From assembly GCF_000196735.1 (NCBI RefSeq), contig NC_014551.1, positions 3,157,001-3,221,000 of the forward strand: DNA of 64,000 nucleotides. Reading direction: 5' to 3'. Under the pieces are notes generated by a model, which saw nothing but the letters and a program-made list of their open reading frames with translations, was not told the origin of the DNA and made no database searches. Within the stretch, counting starts at the first letter, position 1. Each line of letters opens with the position of its first letter. The DNA comes from Bacillus amyloliquefaciens DSM 7 = ATCC 23350 (GTDB lineage Bacteria > Bacillota > Bacilli > Bacillales > Bacillaceae). Positions 43,985 through 54,024 of this stretch are shown here, in pieces. Position numbers and translations under genes: made by a program.

Positions 43985-45373
43985 TTATGCTTTCGGATGC
44001 ACCATATCTTCCGGACGCACCATTTCATTAAATTGTTCTTCTGTCAGAAGGTTCAGCTGTAATGCCGCTTCTTTCAGCGTCAAGCCTTCTTTGTGGGCAA
44101 GCTTGGCGATTTTTGCGGCGTTTTCATAACCGATGTGCGGGTTAAGCGCCGTAACAAGCATTAATGAGTTAGAGAGATTTTCCTGAATCGTCTCTTGGTT
44201 CGGCTCAATACCGACAGCACATTTGTCATGGAAGGAATTCATTCCGTCACTGAGAAGCTGCACTGTCTGCAGGAAGTTATAAATAATAACCGGCTTGAAG
44301 ACATTCAGCTCGAAGTTTCCTTGGCTGGCCGCAAATCCGATTGTCGCGTCATTTCCCATCACTTGCGCGGCGATCATTGTCAGCGCCTCACTTTGTGTCG
44401 GGTTGACTTTGCCAGGCATGATAGAGCTTCCCGGCTCATTTTCAGGAATGACGATTTCGCCGATTCCGCAGCGCGGGCCGCTTGCCAGCCATCTGACATC
44501 GTTGGCAATCTTCATCAGGTCGGCAGCCAATGCTTTTAACGCGCCGTGAACGTGAGTGATTTCATCATGGCTTGTCAGCGCATGGAATTTATTAGGCGAG
44601 CTCTTGAATGTCTGCCCCGTTACTTTTGTGATTTCTTCAGCGACGAATTCACCGAACTGCGGGTGGGCATTGATGCCCGTGCCGACTGCCGTGCCGCCGA
44701 TGGCAAGCGCGCGCATTTTTTCCGTTGACTCAAGAATCATTTCTTTAGAACGGTCAAGCATGTATACCCAGCCGCTGATTTCCTGCCCGAGCGTCAGCGG
44801 AGTCGCATCCTGCAAATGCGTACGTCCGATTTTCACAATATCCTGATACGCTTTCGCTTTTTCATCAAGTGTCGTACGGAGCTGATCAAGCGCCGGAACA
44901 AGCTGTTCATATACGGCAAGAACCGCCGCAACGTGCATCGCCGTCGGGAATGTATCGTTTGAGCTTTGGCTGCGGTTGACGTCATCATTCGGATGAATCT
45001 TCAGCTCGGAATTTTGTTCTTTCAGTAAAGCAGTCGCGCGGTTGGCCACCACTTCGTTCATATTCATGTTGCTTTGTGTGCCGCTTCCCGTCTGCCAGAC
45101 AACGAGCGGAAAGTTATCGTCATATTTGCCGTTTAACACATCGTCACATACAGCGGCAATAGCCTGTGCTTTTTCAGACTCTAAGTTGCCGAGGCGTTCG
45201 TTAGCGATCGCCGTGCTTCTTTTTAAAATTGCAAACGCCTTCACAACACGCTGAGGCATTTTTTCTGAACCGATTTTGAAGTTCTCTTTGCTGCGCTGTG
45301 TCTGAGCGCCCCAAAATTTATCTGCCGGAACTTTAACTTCTCCCATGGTGTCTTTTTCAATTCTGTAGTCCAT
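43985..45373 (-). CDS. citG: CitG, class II fumarase
   Basis: Fumarate hydratase, 462 residues, TCA cycle, cytosolic tetramer. The family signature [17 protein letters not shown] (about residues 317-333) carries the catalytic Ser. The other active-site blocks are [17 protein letters not shown] and [19 protein letters not shown]. The sequence is complete, with TATGGAGGG upstream. Monocistronic. Confidence 0.97.
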   Translation of the reverse strand: MDYRIEKDTMGEVKVPADKFWGAQTQRSKENFKIGSEKMPQRVVKAFAILKRSTAIANERLGNLESEKAQAIAAVCDDVLNGKYDDNFPLVVWQTGSGTQSNMNMNEVVANRATALLKEQNSELKIHPNDDVNRSQSSNDTFPTAMHVAAVLAVYEQLVPALDQLRTTLDEKAKAYQDIVKIGRTHLQDATPLTLGQEISGWVYMLDRSKEMILESTEKMRALAIGGTAVGTGINAHPQFGEFVAEEITKVTGQTFKSSPNKFHALTSHDEITHVHGALKALAADLMKIANDVRWLASGPRCGIGEIVIPENEPGSSIMPGKVNPTQSEALTMIAAQVMGNDATIGFAASQGNFELNVFKPVIIYNFLQTVQLLSDGMNSFHDKCAVGIEPNQETIQENLSNSLMLVTALNPHIGYENAAKIAKLAHKEGLTLKEAALQLNLLTEEQFNEMVRPEDMVHPKA

Positions 45374-45440
45374 TTATGTATCCCTCCATAACAGTTGCTT
45401 CACCCTGAGTATTATTCGCCAGTAACAGATGAAACCCTTT

Positions 45441-45626
45441 TTATTTTTCGGCCTTGGCCGTTTTTAATTTCAGCTCAAGATAGACGCGCGAATCCTTAGA
45501 GTATTTGTACTTCGGATTTGTTTTACGGTATTCCTTCGACGTGTAAGCCACTTCGTAATGCGCTTCAAATGATTTGATGAGCTGTTCTATTTCTTCGGCA
45601 TTCCCTGCCAGTCTGACTTGTGCCAC
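45441..45626 (-). CDS. small DUF3970-like protein
   Basis: A 61-residue protein (AQVRLAGNAEEIEQLIKSFEAHYEVAYTSKEYRKTNPKYKYSKDSRVYLELKL), probably beta-alpha-beta. It resembles the short DUF3970-type proteins of bacilli; the family name is from memory and unsure. GGAGGAG precedes the ATG. It is divergent from gerAA. Confidence 0.65.
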   Translation of the reverse strand: MAQVRLAGNAEEIEQLIKSFEAHYEVAYTSKEYRKTNPKYKYSKDSRVYLELKLKTAKAEK

Positions 45627-45742
45627 ATCTCTCCTCCGCTTTCATAAAAAAACTTGTACCATTAAATACTTTATCATAGTATATCATTTTTTTAACAGGA
45701 AAAGATAACCTCAATTAAGGATTGGAAGGCGGGTGACTGTCG

Positions 45743-47185
45743 ATGGCGCAATCGGAATTCAAGGAATACATACACATTAATCTGGCTATGGTACTTCCCC
45801 ATGTAGAGCAGAACGATGACCTGGTTCAAAATAAAAAGATGCTTCCGAACGGGCTTGTTTTTTATTATATGTATCTGAGTGAAATGAACGATGAAGACAA
45901 AATAAAAGAAGCGATTGAAACGCTGCTTCACGAAGAAGACGCCTTAACACTGGAAACGGTGACGAAACGTCTTGATAAGATTGACGCCCGCCCCGTCTTT
46001 ACGGCGAAGGAAGCCGTCATCTCCATTCTGCGGGGGAAATGTGCCATGTTTATTAACGGCCTTGACCATGTGTACATTCTGTCCACCGGAAAAAGAGAAA
46101 AAAGAAGCGTAACAGAACCCACATCTGAAAAGGTCGTAAGAGGGCCTAAAATCGCCTTCATAGAAGATTCTGATACAAACGTCGCCATGATCAGGCAGCG
46201 GACGAACCATCCGAAGCTGAAAACGAAAAAGGTTCCGATCGGAGAAAACAAGCTGAAATACGCCACTGTCATGTACATCGATGATGAGGCGGACCCATCT
46301 GTCGTCAATGATGTTTTAAAGCGTCTCAGCAAAGTGAAGATGGATGACATTCAGGATTCCGGAACGCTTGAGGAGCTTATTGAGGATAATAAGTATTCGC
46401 CGTTTCCGCAAATACAAAATACCGAACGGCCTGATAAAGTCTCTTCCGCCTTGTTTAACGGCCGCGTCGCCATCCTTGTCGACAACTCACCGTTTGCGCT
46501 CGTGGTCCCGGCTTCTTTAGGAATTTTAATGCAGTCTCCCGATGATTATTATGAACGGTGGATTTCCGCCTCGCTCATCCGGGCGCTGCGGTTTACATCT
46601 ATTTTTATCACGCTGTTTTTTTCGTCCATTTATATCGCGCTCGTTTCATTTCACCAAGGGCTTCTGCCGACGTCGCTTGCAGTCACCATCGCGGCGAACA
46701 GAGAAAACGTCCCCTTCCCGCCTATCATCGAAGCGATGGTAATGGAAATGACGATAGAGCTGCTGAGAGAGGCGGGCTTGAGACTTCCGAGCCCGCTCGG
46801 CCAGACGATCGGATTGGTGGGCGGAGTCGTCATCGGTCAGGCGGCCGTTGAGGCGAAACTTGTCAGCTCTATCATGGTGATCGTGGTCAGTATTGTCGCG
46901 CTCGCTTCATTTACGGTGCCGCAGTACGGGATGGGGCTTTCATTCCGTGTGCTCCGTTTCATTTCGATGTTTACTGCCGCGGCTTTCGGGTTGTACGGCA
47001 TGATTTTATTTATGCTGGCGATCTACACTCATTTATCGAGACAGCGAAGCTTCGGTTCTCCGTATTTCTCGCCGAATGGGTTTTTCAGCTTAAAAAACGC
47101 AAACGATTCTATTCTCCGTCTCCCTATTAAAAATCAACCAAAAGAGGCGAAAAACGTAAATGAGCCAGAAAACAACTCACAATAA
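45743..47185 (+). CDS. gerAA: GerAA, germinant receptor A subunit
   Basis: Subunit A of the L-alanine germinant receptor in the spore inner membrane, 480 residues. A soluble N-terminal region of about 230 residues is followed by a membrane domain with the family block YYERWISASLIRALRF and several helices (GLVGGVVIGQAAVEAKLVSSIMVIVVSIVALAS). A CATAGTA at 45675-45681 resembles a SigG -10 box, fitting forespore expression, but the -35 is weak. It overlaps gerAB. Confidence 0.96.
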   Translation: MAQSEFKEYIHINLAMVLPHVEQNDDLVQNKKMLPNGLVFYYMYLSEMNDEDKIKEAIETLLHEEDALTLETVTKRLDKIDARPVFTAKEAVISILRGKCAMFINGLDHVYILSTGKREKRSVTEPTSEKVVRGPKIAFIEDSDTNVAMIRQRTNHPKLKTKKVPIGENKLKYATVMYIDDEADPSVVNDVLKRLSKVKMDDIQDSGTLEELIEDNKYSPFPQIQNTERPDKVSSALFNGRVAILVDNSPFALVVPASLGILMQSPDDYYERWISASLIRALRFTSIFITLFFSSIYIALVSFHQGLLPTSLAVTIAANRENVPFPPIIEAMVMEMTIELLREAGLRLPSPLGQTIGLVGGVVIGQAAVEAKLVSSIMVIVVSIVALASFTVPQYGMGLSFRVLRFISMFTAAAFGLYGMILFMLAIYTHLSRQRSFGSPYFSPNGFFSLKNANDSILRLPIKNQPKEAKNVNEPENNSQ

Positions 47186-48260
47186 GCTTACAAGCTATCA
47201 AGGGACAGCATTGATTTCCAACACGATGCTCGGTGCGGGCCTCCTCACCATGCCGCGTGCGCTGTCATCAAAGGCGAATTCGCCGGACGGCTGGATCGCA
47301 TTATGTCTGGAAGGCATCATCTTTATCCTATTGATTTATCTCAACACGCTCATTATGAAAAAGCATCAGTACGAATCATTTTTTGATTATATGAAAGAAG
47401 GTCTCGGCAAATGGGCGGGAAATATCGTCAATCTCATGATCTGCCTCTATTTTATAGGAGTCGCCAGCTTCGAAGCCCGGGCGATGGCGGAAATGGTCAA
47501 ATTCTTTTTATTGGAAAGAACGCCCGTGCCGGTCACGCTGTTTATCTTTATCGCCTGTTCTATTTATTTGATTATCGGCGGCATAAATGATATCGGCAGG
47601 CTCTTTCCTTTCTATTTAACGATTACGATTATTATTTTGCTGGTGGTGTTTTCTTTCAGCTTTAAAATATTTGATATCGACAATCTGCGGCCGGTTCTCG
47701 GACAGGGGTTTTCTCCCGTTATGGCCTCCTTGACCGTCGTTTCTGTTTCCTTTTTGGGCATTGAGGTTATGCTGTTTCTCCCCGAGTACCTCAAAAATAA
47801 AAAGCACACGTTCCGTATGTCGGCTGCGGGTTTCGGCATCCCGATTATTTTATATATTATTACCTTCGTCCTCGTCGTCGGCGCCTTAACCACCCAGGAT
47901 GTCAAAACAATGATCTGGCCTACAATCGCGCTCTTTCAGTCATTTGAAATTAAAGGGCTTTTTATCGAAAGGTTTGAGTCCTTTTTGCTTGCGGTCTGGA
48001 TTATCCAATTTTTCACCACCTATGTATCGTACGGATATTTCGCGACGTCAGGCCTTAATAAAATTTTCGGGCTGAAGCAGAAAAAAGGTGTCATCTTCGT
48101 AGGCATCGCGACATTCTTCGGGTCCTTGATGCCAAAAGACGCTAACAAGCTGATGCTGTTCAGTGATATTCTCGGCTACATCTTCTTAGGTTTCTTTTTG
48201 CTGCCTTTACTGATGTTTGCAGTCGTCGCTGTGAAAAGGAAGGTGAAAAAAGCACAATGA
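47160..48260 (+). CDS. gerAB: GerAB, germinant receptor B subunit
   Basis: Ligand-binding subunit of the GerA receptor, 366 residues, an APC-superfamily membrane protein with ten predicted helices (first: YQGTALISNTMLGAGLLTMPRAL). The broken helix 1 with NTMLGAG is where the amino acid germinant is expected to bind. It overlaps gerAA by 26 bases and gerAC by four. Confidence 0.96.
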   Translation: MSQKTTHNKLTSYQGTALISNTMLGAGLLTMPRALSSKANSPDGWIALCLEGIIFILLIYLNTLIMKKHQYESFFDYMKEGLGKWAGNIVNLMICLYFIGVASFEARAMAEMVKFFLLERTPVPVTLFIFIACSIYLIIGGINDIGRLFPFYLTITIIILLVVFSFSFKIFDIDNLRPVLGQGFSPVMASLTVVSVSFLGIEVMLFLPEYLKNKKHTFRMSAAGFGIPIILYIITFVLVVGALTTQDVKTMIWPTIALFQSFEIKGLFIERFESFLLAVWIIQFFTTYVSYGYFATSGLNKIFGLKQKKGVIFVGIATFFGSLMPKDANKLMLFSDILGYIFLGFFLLPLLMFAVVAVKRKVKKAQ

Positions 48261-49369
48261 AGAAATATATCGTCATCATCCTTTCTACATTGCTTTTGGC
48301 CGGATGCTGGGACAGCCGGAATATAGAAGATTTGAGCCTTGTTATCGGAGTCGGGCTCGATAAACCTGAGGAAGAAAACGTGGAAGTGACTCAGCAGATT
48401 CTGATCCCGCAAAAAGCAAGTTCACAGCAGTCGTCATCAAGCAGCCCGACAAAGGTGACTTCCACTTCCGGGGAAACCGTCCATCAAGCCTTAAGGACGG
48501 CATCATTAAAAAATCACCCCGCATTCTCCCAGCACTTGCGCATCATGCTGTTTTCTGAAGCGCTGTTAAAAGACGGCATCCCGCTTGACGCATTGATGAA
48601 CCAATTTGTCAGGGACAATGGAACGAGAAGAAGCTGCAATGTGATGACAGTGCCGGACAAAACGAAAGATATTTTCAATGTCAGTGATCAGGGGGAGCCT
48701 GCGTCAAATACGATCTATGACTTAACAGAGAATAACGCGGTCACCATCCGAATGATGAAGCCCGTGACATTGGGGGAAATATCCGAGAAAATCACAAAAG
48801 GCGAAACCTTCGTCCTTCCTCAAGTGCGCAAAGTGGGCAGCAGGCTGGAAATCTGGGGCGCATCCATTATAAAAAATAAATTCTGGTATGCGGATTTAAC
48901 GCCTTTTCAAGTCCAGAATATGAACCTGTTCACAGGCACGGTAAAGGGAGGCGTCACATTTGCAAAGCATGATAATTATTATTTATCGTTCGAGGTATTT
49001 TCCAGCAAATATGATGTGAAAACACAATATAAAAACGGGAAATTCAAGTTTATCGTCACCCGGTTTGTTGAAGGCCGTCTGTCTGAGGATTGGAACCCGA
49101 AAGAAGATTCCTTTAAGGAGTCCTATATAAATGAAATCAAAAACACGGTAAAACGCAGCATCCATTCAGATGTTATGACATTCATTGATTATCTGCAGCA
49201 TGATTTAAAAGTCGATATTACCGGTTTGGATAATCAGGTCCGGATTCATTATCCTGACAAGTGGAAAAAGGTGTCGTCAGATTGGGATCATCATTTCAGT
49301 GAATCCGATATTGAATACAAAGTCAAAGTCGCCATCAGAGATTTCGGAACAAAGGGAATGTCCCAATAA
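48257..49369 (+). CDS. gerAC: GerAC, germinant receptor C subunit (lipoprotein)
   Basis: Lipoprotein subunit of the GerA receptor, 370 residues. The signal is IVIILSTLLLAGCWDSRNIEDLS with the lipidated Cys at about 17 and the family's CWDxRxIxxL start of the mature protein. The conserved ASIIKN and GRLSEDW regions follow. It completes the gerAA-AB-AC operon; a weak hairpin (GGAGAG/CTCTCC) follows at 49380. Confidence 0.96.
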   Translation: MKKYIVIILSTLLLAGCWDSRNIEDLSLVIGVGLDKPEEENVEVTQQILIPQKASSQQSSSSSPTKVTSTSGETVHQALRTASLKNHPAFSQHLRIMLFSEALLKDGIPLDALMNQFVRDNGTRRSCNVMTVPDKTKDIFNVSDQGEPASNTIYDLTENNAVTIRMMKPVTLGEISEKITKGETFVLPQVRKVGSRLEIWGASIIKNKFWYADLTPFQVQNMNLFTGTVKGGVTFAKHDNYYLSFEVFSSKYDVKTQYKNGKFKFIVTRFVEGRLSEDWNPKEDSFKESYINEIKNTVKRSIHSDVMTFIDYLQHDLKVDITGLDNQVRIHYPDKWKKVSSDWDHHFSESDIEYKVKVAIRDFGTKGMSQ

Positions 49370-49411
49370 CCTGTCCCTTGGGAGAGTGTGCATAGCGCCG
49401 CTCTCCTTTGT

Positions 49412-50044
49412 TTATGTCACGAGATGATTGCGGTGGGCATATACGGCTGCCTGCGTGCGGTCACTGACATCAAGCTTTGACAATATATTCGTGATGTGGG
49501 TTTTCACCGTTTTAATCGTTATGAACAGCTCTTCTCCAATTTCTTTGTTCGTCTTGCCTTCCGCGACGAGACAGAGGATTTCCAGTTCTCTTTTTGTCAG
49601 TGTTTCATGCGGAAGCTGATTCTCTGAATGGCGCAGCCTTGACAGCACTTTTCCCGCCACCTTCGATTCAAGCTTCGGTTCGCCCTTGGCAGCCGCTCTG
49701 ATGGCTTCGGCTATTTCTGCCGCTTTAGATGTTTTCAGCAAATAGCTGAGCGCCCCCGCTTCGATCACCGGATACACTTTGTCGTCATCAATAAAGCTCG
49801 TCAGCACGATGATTTTCGGATCATTGAGTTTCGCACAGATCTGTTTTGTCGCTTCGATGCCGTCCATGCCGTCCATGACAAGATCCATTAAAATGACATC
49901 CGGCAAAAGCTCTGCGGCCAGATCGACGCCCTGCTGTCCGTCTGACGCTTCACCGGCGACTTCAATGTCCGGCTGTGCTTCTAAAAATGCGGCCAGGCCC
50001 ATCCTGACCATTTCGTGATCATCAATCAGTAACACTCGAATCAC
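49412..50044 (-). CDS. liaR: LiaR response regulator
   Basis: NarL-type response regulator, 210 residues. Phosphoacceptor Asp54 (DVILMDLVMDGMDG) and the C-terminal LuxR helix-turn-helix (LTKRELEILCLVAEGKTNKEIGEELFITIKTVKTHITNILSKL, about 147-189). It drives liaIH under cell-wall antibiotic stress. It overlaps liaS by 23 bases. Confidence 0.97.
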   Translation of the reverse strand: MIRVLLIDDHEMVRMGLAAFLEAQPDIEVAGEASDGQQGVDLAAELLPDVILMDLVMDGMDGIEATKQICAKLNDPKIIVLTSFIDDDKVYPVIEAGALSYLLKTSKAAEIAEAIRAAAKGEPKLESKVAGKVLSRLRHSENQLPHETLTKRELEILCLVAEGKTNKEIGEELFITIKTVKTHITNILSKLDVSDRTQAAVYAHRNHLVT

Positions 50045-51104
50045 TGTCGTTCTCTCCTTTTGTTTTCTGATAAATCGGGACTTTCACGTCGATCTGCGTG
50101 CCTTTTCCCTTCACGGAGATAATTTCCGCTATGCCGCCGATTTCACTCGCTCTTTCCTTGATGGAATGCAGGCCATAAGAGGATGCTTTGACTTGATCCA
50201 TCGTAAAACCCGCCCCGTTATCAATGACTTTAAGCTGCAGCTTTTGATGTTTCGCGCCGAGCCTGACGGTGACCTTGGTCGCCTTTGAATGCCTGAAAAC
50301 GTTGGAAAGCGCCTCCTGCACGATTCGGAACAGATGGTCTTCAACGCCTTTTGACACACCCATGTCGCTGATATCCCACTCAATATCAAGCGGCTGCTTC
50401 GCTTTGAACTCTTTTAACAGCTCAATCAGCCCTTCTTTCAGACCTTTTCCTTCTAAAGTGACGGGCCGCAAATGCAATAGCAGCGCTCTCATTTCATTTT
50501 GCGCTTCGCCCGCCATATGTTCAACCATGCGGATCCGTTTAACGATTTTGTCATCTGCATCTTTCACTTGCTCTAGGACGGCGGATGTCATCATTGAAAT
50601 GGCAAAGAGCTGCTGGCTGACGGCATCGTGCAGATCGCGCGCCAGCCGCTGGCGTTCTTCAGTGATGACTGATTTTTTCATTTGATCCTGCCATTCCGCC
50701 CGCTCGTTGGAGAGCTTTTGGAGCGATGTGACCTGCAGCTCGACCCGCTTGGCCATTTCGTTGAGCTGGTCTGCCGCCAGGCCGATTTCATCATCGCCGA
50801 GCGGCGGCACCCGATAGGCGAAATTGCCGTTTTCAAATTTCAAAACCGCTTCAATCAATGTATCCATTCTTGTTTTCAGACGGCCGCCGTATACATAACC
50901 GGAGATCAGTCCGGCCGAAAGGGACGCCAAAAGCAGGATGACCACGAACGGAATACCGAACCAGCCGGAAGAAAACAAAAGCATCGGGTCAAGCCCGTAA
51001 TATAACAGCATCAGCGTAATAAACACAGCGCAAAGAAGCAGACTGAGCCCCGCGGTCATCCTCATGGCGCGCCACTGAATATTGGCGAGTAATTTTTTCC
51101 TCAT
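50022..51104 (-). CDS. liaS: LiaS sensor histidine kinase
   Basis: Intramembrane-sensing kinase, 360 residues. Two helices (about 16-36 and 46-71) with almost no external loop, then HAMP, the HisKA_3 box TEERQRLARDLHDAVSQQLFAISMM (His about 157) and the ATPase end DNGAGF...SYGLHSIKERA. Its activity is held down by LiaF, encoded directly upstream with an ATGA overlap. Confidence 0.96.
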   Translation of the reverse strand: MRKKLLANIQWRAMRMTAGLSLLLCAVFITLMLLYYGLDPMLLFSSGWFGIPFVVILLLASLSAGLISGYVYGGRLKTRMDTLIEAVLKFENGNFAYRVPPLGDDEIGLAADQLNEMAKRVELQVTSLQKLSNERAEWQDQMKKSVITEERQRLARDLHDAVSQQLFAISMMTSAVLEQVKDADDKIVKRIRMVEHMAGEAQNEMRALLLHLRPVTLEGKGLKEGLIELLKEFKAKQPLDIEWDISDMGVSKGVEDHLFRIVQEALSNVFRHSKATKVTVRLGAKHQKLQLKVIDNGAGFTMDQVKASSYGLHSIKERASEIGGIAEIISVKGKGTQIDVKVPIYQKTKGENDSDSSVTD

Positions 51105-51832
51105 AAATACTTCACATCCACATCGCCGATGAATAACGAAATTGATATTTTAATGCGCCGCGGCGAGTCGCCGTACTCGGGAGACACTTTATACAGGTTC
51201 GTGCTCATGCCGCTTTTCTTAGAGCCGAGCAGATTCATATCGCCGATAAAAGCTGACGAACTGACGGACACTTCGATATCGGGCGGGACGTACACATCAA
51301 CATTGCCGATGACACCGCTGATTGTCATCGTGCTTTCTCCTTCGGGAATCATCGCTTTTGACAGATCGATTTTCACATCTCCGATGAATCCGGAGACATT
51401 TAAATCATTCAGCTCAAACGGATCCTTCATCATGCGCAGCTCGCCGATAAAATAGCTGCGGAGATCCGGCTGTCTGCTTTCCGGCTGGGCGGAAGGCTTT
51501 GGCTGCTCTTCTTTTTTAAGATTGATTTTCTTCTCTTTATGTTCAAACACGCGCTTTCCTTTAAGAAGCCTGTAGCCCGCGTAAATGAGAAAGGCGGCAA
51601 AGGCATAGCCGAACAGGTTGAAGGTGGCGCTGAACAGGTTTCTCAAAAACAAAAAAGCGGCGAAGATATACAGGACGGAGCCGAGCCAGCCGCGGGAATA
51701 TTTATTAAAAATATAGCCTGTGATCAGAAAAAAGAGCGGCCAAAACAAGAAGTCGCCGATACCGATAATACGTAAAAACATGCTGACGCCAAATAAGGCG
51801 ATGATAAGTCCGAGAATCTGTTTTTTTGCCAT
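51101..51832 (-). CDS. liaF: LiaF, inhibitor of LiaRS signalling
   Basis: Membrane protein of 243 residues that keeps LiaS inactive. Four hydrophobic segments fill residues 1-95, and the C-terminal half is the soluble beta-rich DUF2154-type domain (FIGELRMMKDPFELNDLNVSGFIGDVKIDLSKAMIPEGE). I use ATG 51832 (MAKKQILGLI); the ribosome site GGAGG is a long 14 bases away, possibly a way of keeping levels low. Confidence 0.94.
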   Translation of the reverse strand: MAKKQILGLIIALFGVSMFLRIIGIGDFLFWPLFFLITGYIFNKYSRGWLGSVLYIFAAFLFLRNLFSATFNLFGYAFAAFLIYAGYRLLKGKRVFEHKEKKINLKKEEQPKPSAQPESRQPDLRSYFIGELRMMKDPFELNDLNVSGFIGDVKIDLSKAMIPEGESTMTISGVIGNVDVYVPPDIEVSVSSSAFIGDMNLLGSKKSGMSTNLYKVSPEYGDSPRRIKISISLFIGDVDVKYL

Positions 51833-51860
51833 TTCAGCTGCTTGCCCCTCCTTTCCTTTT

Positions 51861-52730
51861 CTATTGCAGTGCAATATTGCCGCTCGTCACTTTTATATCA
51901 ATCATTCTTGAGCCGCTGCCTTTAATGCCTGTGAAAGCCCCGCCTTCCTTACTCGTTTTCTCAAAGGAATAGGACGGCTGGATTCTCCCGCTTGCCGTTT
52001 CGGCGTTCACCGTAAAACTCCCGTCTTTCGGCAGGCTGATGGCTGCGCTGCCGCTCGCAAGCCTGACGGATACGGGGGCACTTGCCGTCTCAAGCGAGGC
52101 ATCGACACTGCCGGAAGCGACCCGCACGTCAAGAGGGCCTGACACATGATGAAGACCGACATTTCCGGAGGATAAGCGGACATCCGCCGTTTTTGCCGCA
52201 AGACCGGCTGCTGTGAGATCGCCCGACAGCCCTTTCGCTTCAAACACATCCGTCTTTACATGCTTCAGCGACATGTTCCCGCTTACAGTATGGACGCCGA
52301 GATGTGAAAGAGACAGCCCCCTGTTTCCGTCAACTGCAATGCTGCCGCTTGATGAACGGACGGTGATGTCCTGATGGTAATCATACGGAATGCGGACAAT
52401 CAGCAGAGGACGCTGAAAAAGATTCAGAAATTGGAACCCTTTCTCCTTCGCTTTGAGATCGAGGGTTTTCCCCCGGCTGCGGACAAACATTTTTCCCGCC
52501 GGTCCCGTCACGTTTGCCGAGATATCATTCCGCGCTTCCGCGATAATTTTCACATCCGTCTGTTCAGATGAAACGGATAAGCTTTTAACGGCACGGGGCG
52601 GTACGCTTACCGATTCTGTTTCTGTTTCGTACAGCGGAAAAAAACGCCCGGCAACCACTTCTTTCACCAAAAACAGACAGCAGATCAGAACGGACGCCGC
52701 CATCAGCCCTTTGGCAATCTTACGCTTCAT
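51861..52730 (-). CDS. liaG: LiaG, membrane-anchored DUF4097 protein
   Basis: A 289-residue protein with one N-terminal membrane anchor (GLMAASVLICCLFLVKEVVAG) and an extracellular beta-helix-like DUF4097 domain built of repeats (VRSSSGSIAVDG; VHTVSGNMSLKHV; VRLSSGNVGLHHV; VRVASGSVDASL; VRLASGSAAISL). ATG 52730 follows AAAGGATGG. Its precise role in the lia response is unknown. It is separated from liaH by a stem-loop. Confidence 0.92.
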   Translation of the reverse strand: MKRKIAKGLMAASVLICCLFLVKEVVAGRFFPLYETETESVSVPPRAVKSLSVSSEQTDVKIIAEARNDISANVTGPAGKMFVRSRGKTLDLKAKEKGFQFLNLFQRPLLIVRIPYDYHQDITVRSSSGSIAVDGNRGLSLSHLGVHTVSGNMSLKHVKTDVFEAKGLSGDLTAAGLAAKTADVRLSSGNVGLHHVSGPLDVRVASGSVDASLETASAPVSVRLASGSAAISLPKDGSFTVNAETASGRIQPSYSFEKTSKEGGAFTGIKGSGSRMIDIKVTSGNIALQ

Positions 52731-52796
52731 TACGTTCCATCCTTTTTCATTCATTTTATTATAAAGGAAAAGCCTGATAATTGATACGTGCGTATA

Positions 52797-52826
52797 GGGA
52801 AGAGGCGTAAAAGCGCCGATCTTCCC
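52797..52826 (-). terminator. stem-loop between liaH and liaG
   Basis: Minus-strand GGGAAGA..CGGCG-CTTTTA-CGCC..TCTTCCC without a clean T-run. It probably attenuates or processes the transcript so that liaIH is made in excess of liaGFSR. Confidence 0.7.
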
Positions 52827-52835
52827 TTGTGCACA

Positions 52836-53513
52836 TTATTCATGAGCCGCTTTTTGATACTCCGTTTTTTCCAGAGAAAGCGAGCGCATTTTTTCAAGCT
52901 CAGCTTCGACCTCGTCCGAATATTGCGAACGGCTGACTTCTGTGTTCGCCTCAGCCGAAGTGCCGTATTTGACGCGAACTTCCATTTCTTCAATGCGGTT
53001 TTCCATTCGAAGGAACTCTCTGTAGGCGCTTTCGCTGTCAATTTTGTCAAAAGAAGCGTTCATATGTTCCTTCGCTTTCGCCGCGTTGGCACGGGCGATG
53101 AGCGCCTGTTTTTTATCCTTTACGTCGCGAAGACGCGTTTCCAGAGTCTCCAGCTGCTCTTTCAGCTCTGCCAGCTGTGTTTTCGCCTGGTCATACGCTT
53201 TTTCATGTTCGGCCGCTTTTCCCTCAAGGTACTTCATTTCAGTCAGAGCCTTTTTCGCAAGCTCCTCTTCCCCTGCGTCAAAGGCAAGCTGAGCTTGATT
53301 TTTCCGCTTGGCCGCCGTTTCTGAGGCGTCCTCTTGTTTTTTCTTAAACTGATGGACGATTGTGTGCTGTTTGACAATCGTTTGTTTCGCCTTGGCGATG
53401 TCACTTTCCATGTCACGCACATATTGATTCAGCATGACTTTCGGATTTTCTAATTTATCAAGCCCTTCATTAACAGATGCGACGAACATATCTCTTATTC
53501 TTTTTAAGACCAT
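52836..53513 (-). CDS. liaH: LiaH, PspA-family envelope-stress protein
   Basis: A 225-residue PspA/IM30 homologue (VLKRIRDMFVASVNEGLDKLENPKVMLNQYVRDMESDIAKAK) that is almost entirely coiled coil. It assembles into large rings at the membrane under stress, held by LiaI. It is the second gene of liaIH, 13 bases after liaI, with GGAGG before the ATG. Confidence 0.96.
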   Translation of the reverse strand: MVLKRIRDMFVASVNEGLDKLENPKVMLNQYVRDMESDIAKAKQTIVKQHTIVHQFKKKQEDASETAAKRKNQAQLAFDAGEEELAKKALTEMKYLEGKAAEHEKAYDQAKTQLAELKEQLETLETRLRDVKDKKQALIARANAAKAKEHMNASFDKIDSESAYREFLRMENRIEEMEVRVKYGTSAEANTEVSRSQYSDEVEAELEKMRSLSLEKTEYQKAAHE

Positions 53514-53526
53514 TTTGTTTTCCTCC

Positions 53527-53907
53527 TTATTTTTTCTTCAAAAATTCTTCCCATTCAGAATCAAAGCCGGATTGATAGCCCGGTGATGCCGCTTCCGGTT
53601 CATACTGCCGGGAATCAGCGTCTGAGCCGCCCTGCTTCATCATCTTCCACCCGAAATACACCATGGCGCCAGCCAGTCCGATAGCTACGATAAACGGAAG
53701 AGAGCCGACGAGAATCATAGCCCCGATGACGCCCGCGATGATACCGGATACGGCGCGGCCTTTTGAAAACCGTTTTATTCCCCAGTAAAGCATCAGGCCT
53801 CCGATCGCCAGCGGGATGATAAATGCGAAGTGGCCCCCTCCGAAAAAGACAGAAAGTCCGAACACAATCAGCAGGAAGCCGCCTGCCGTTTTTACATTTA
53901 TATTCAT
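53527..53907 (-). CDS. liaI: LiaI, small membrane protein
   Basis: A 126-residue membrane protein with hydrophobic segments at about 7-26, 28-45 and 54-90 (GGFLLIVFGLSVFFGGGHFAFIIPLAIGGLML), and a charged C-terminal tail. It is the membrane anchor for LiaH. ATG 53907 has the strong AAAGGAGGATCTGC site; the open frame up to 53964 is leader. First gene of the operon. Confidence 0.93.
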   Translation of the reverse strand: MNINVKTAGGFLLIVFGLSVFFGGGHFAFIIPLAIGGLMLYWGIKRFSKGRAVSGIIAGVIGAMILVGSLPFIVAIGLAGAMVYFGWKMMKQGGSDADSRQYEPEAASPGYQSGFDSEWEEFLKKK

Positions 53908-53987
53908 GCAGATCCTCCTTTCGTTTTCCTTGTCTTTACTATAAACAAATCCCGCGGACGGCAAAACGAGTCAGAGATTGATTTTCA

Positions 53988-54008
53988 TATCAGACCGGAG
54001 TCGTATAA
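53988..54008. promoter_or_regulatory. candidate LiaR-binding site
   Basis: The near-palindrome GACTCCGGTC (GAC-N4-GTC) on the minus strand lies about 80 bases upstream of the liaI start; a minus-strand TATAGT follows at about 53942-53937 with a poor -35. This is the expected layout of the LiaR-dependent promoter, but I could not match the published box base by base. Confidence 0.4.
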
Positions 54009-54024
54009 GCCCCCGGACCCTTAC

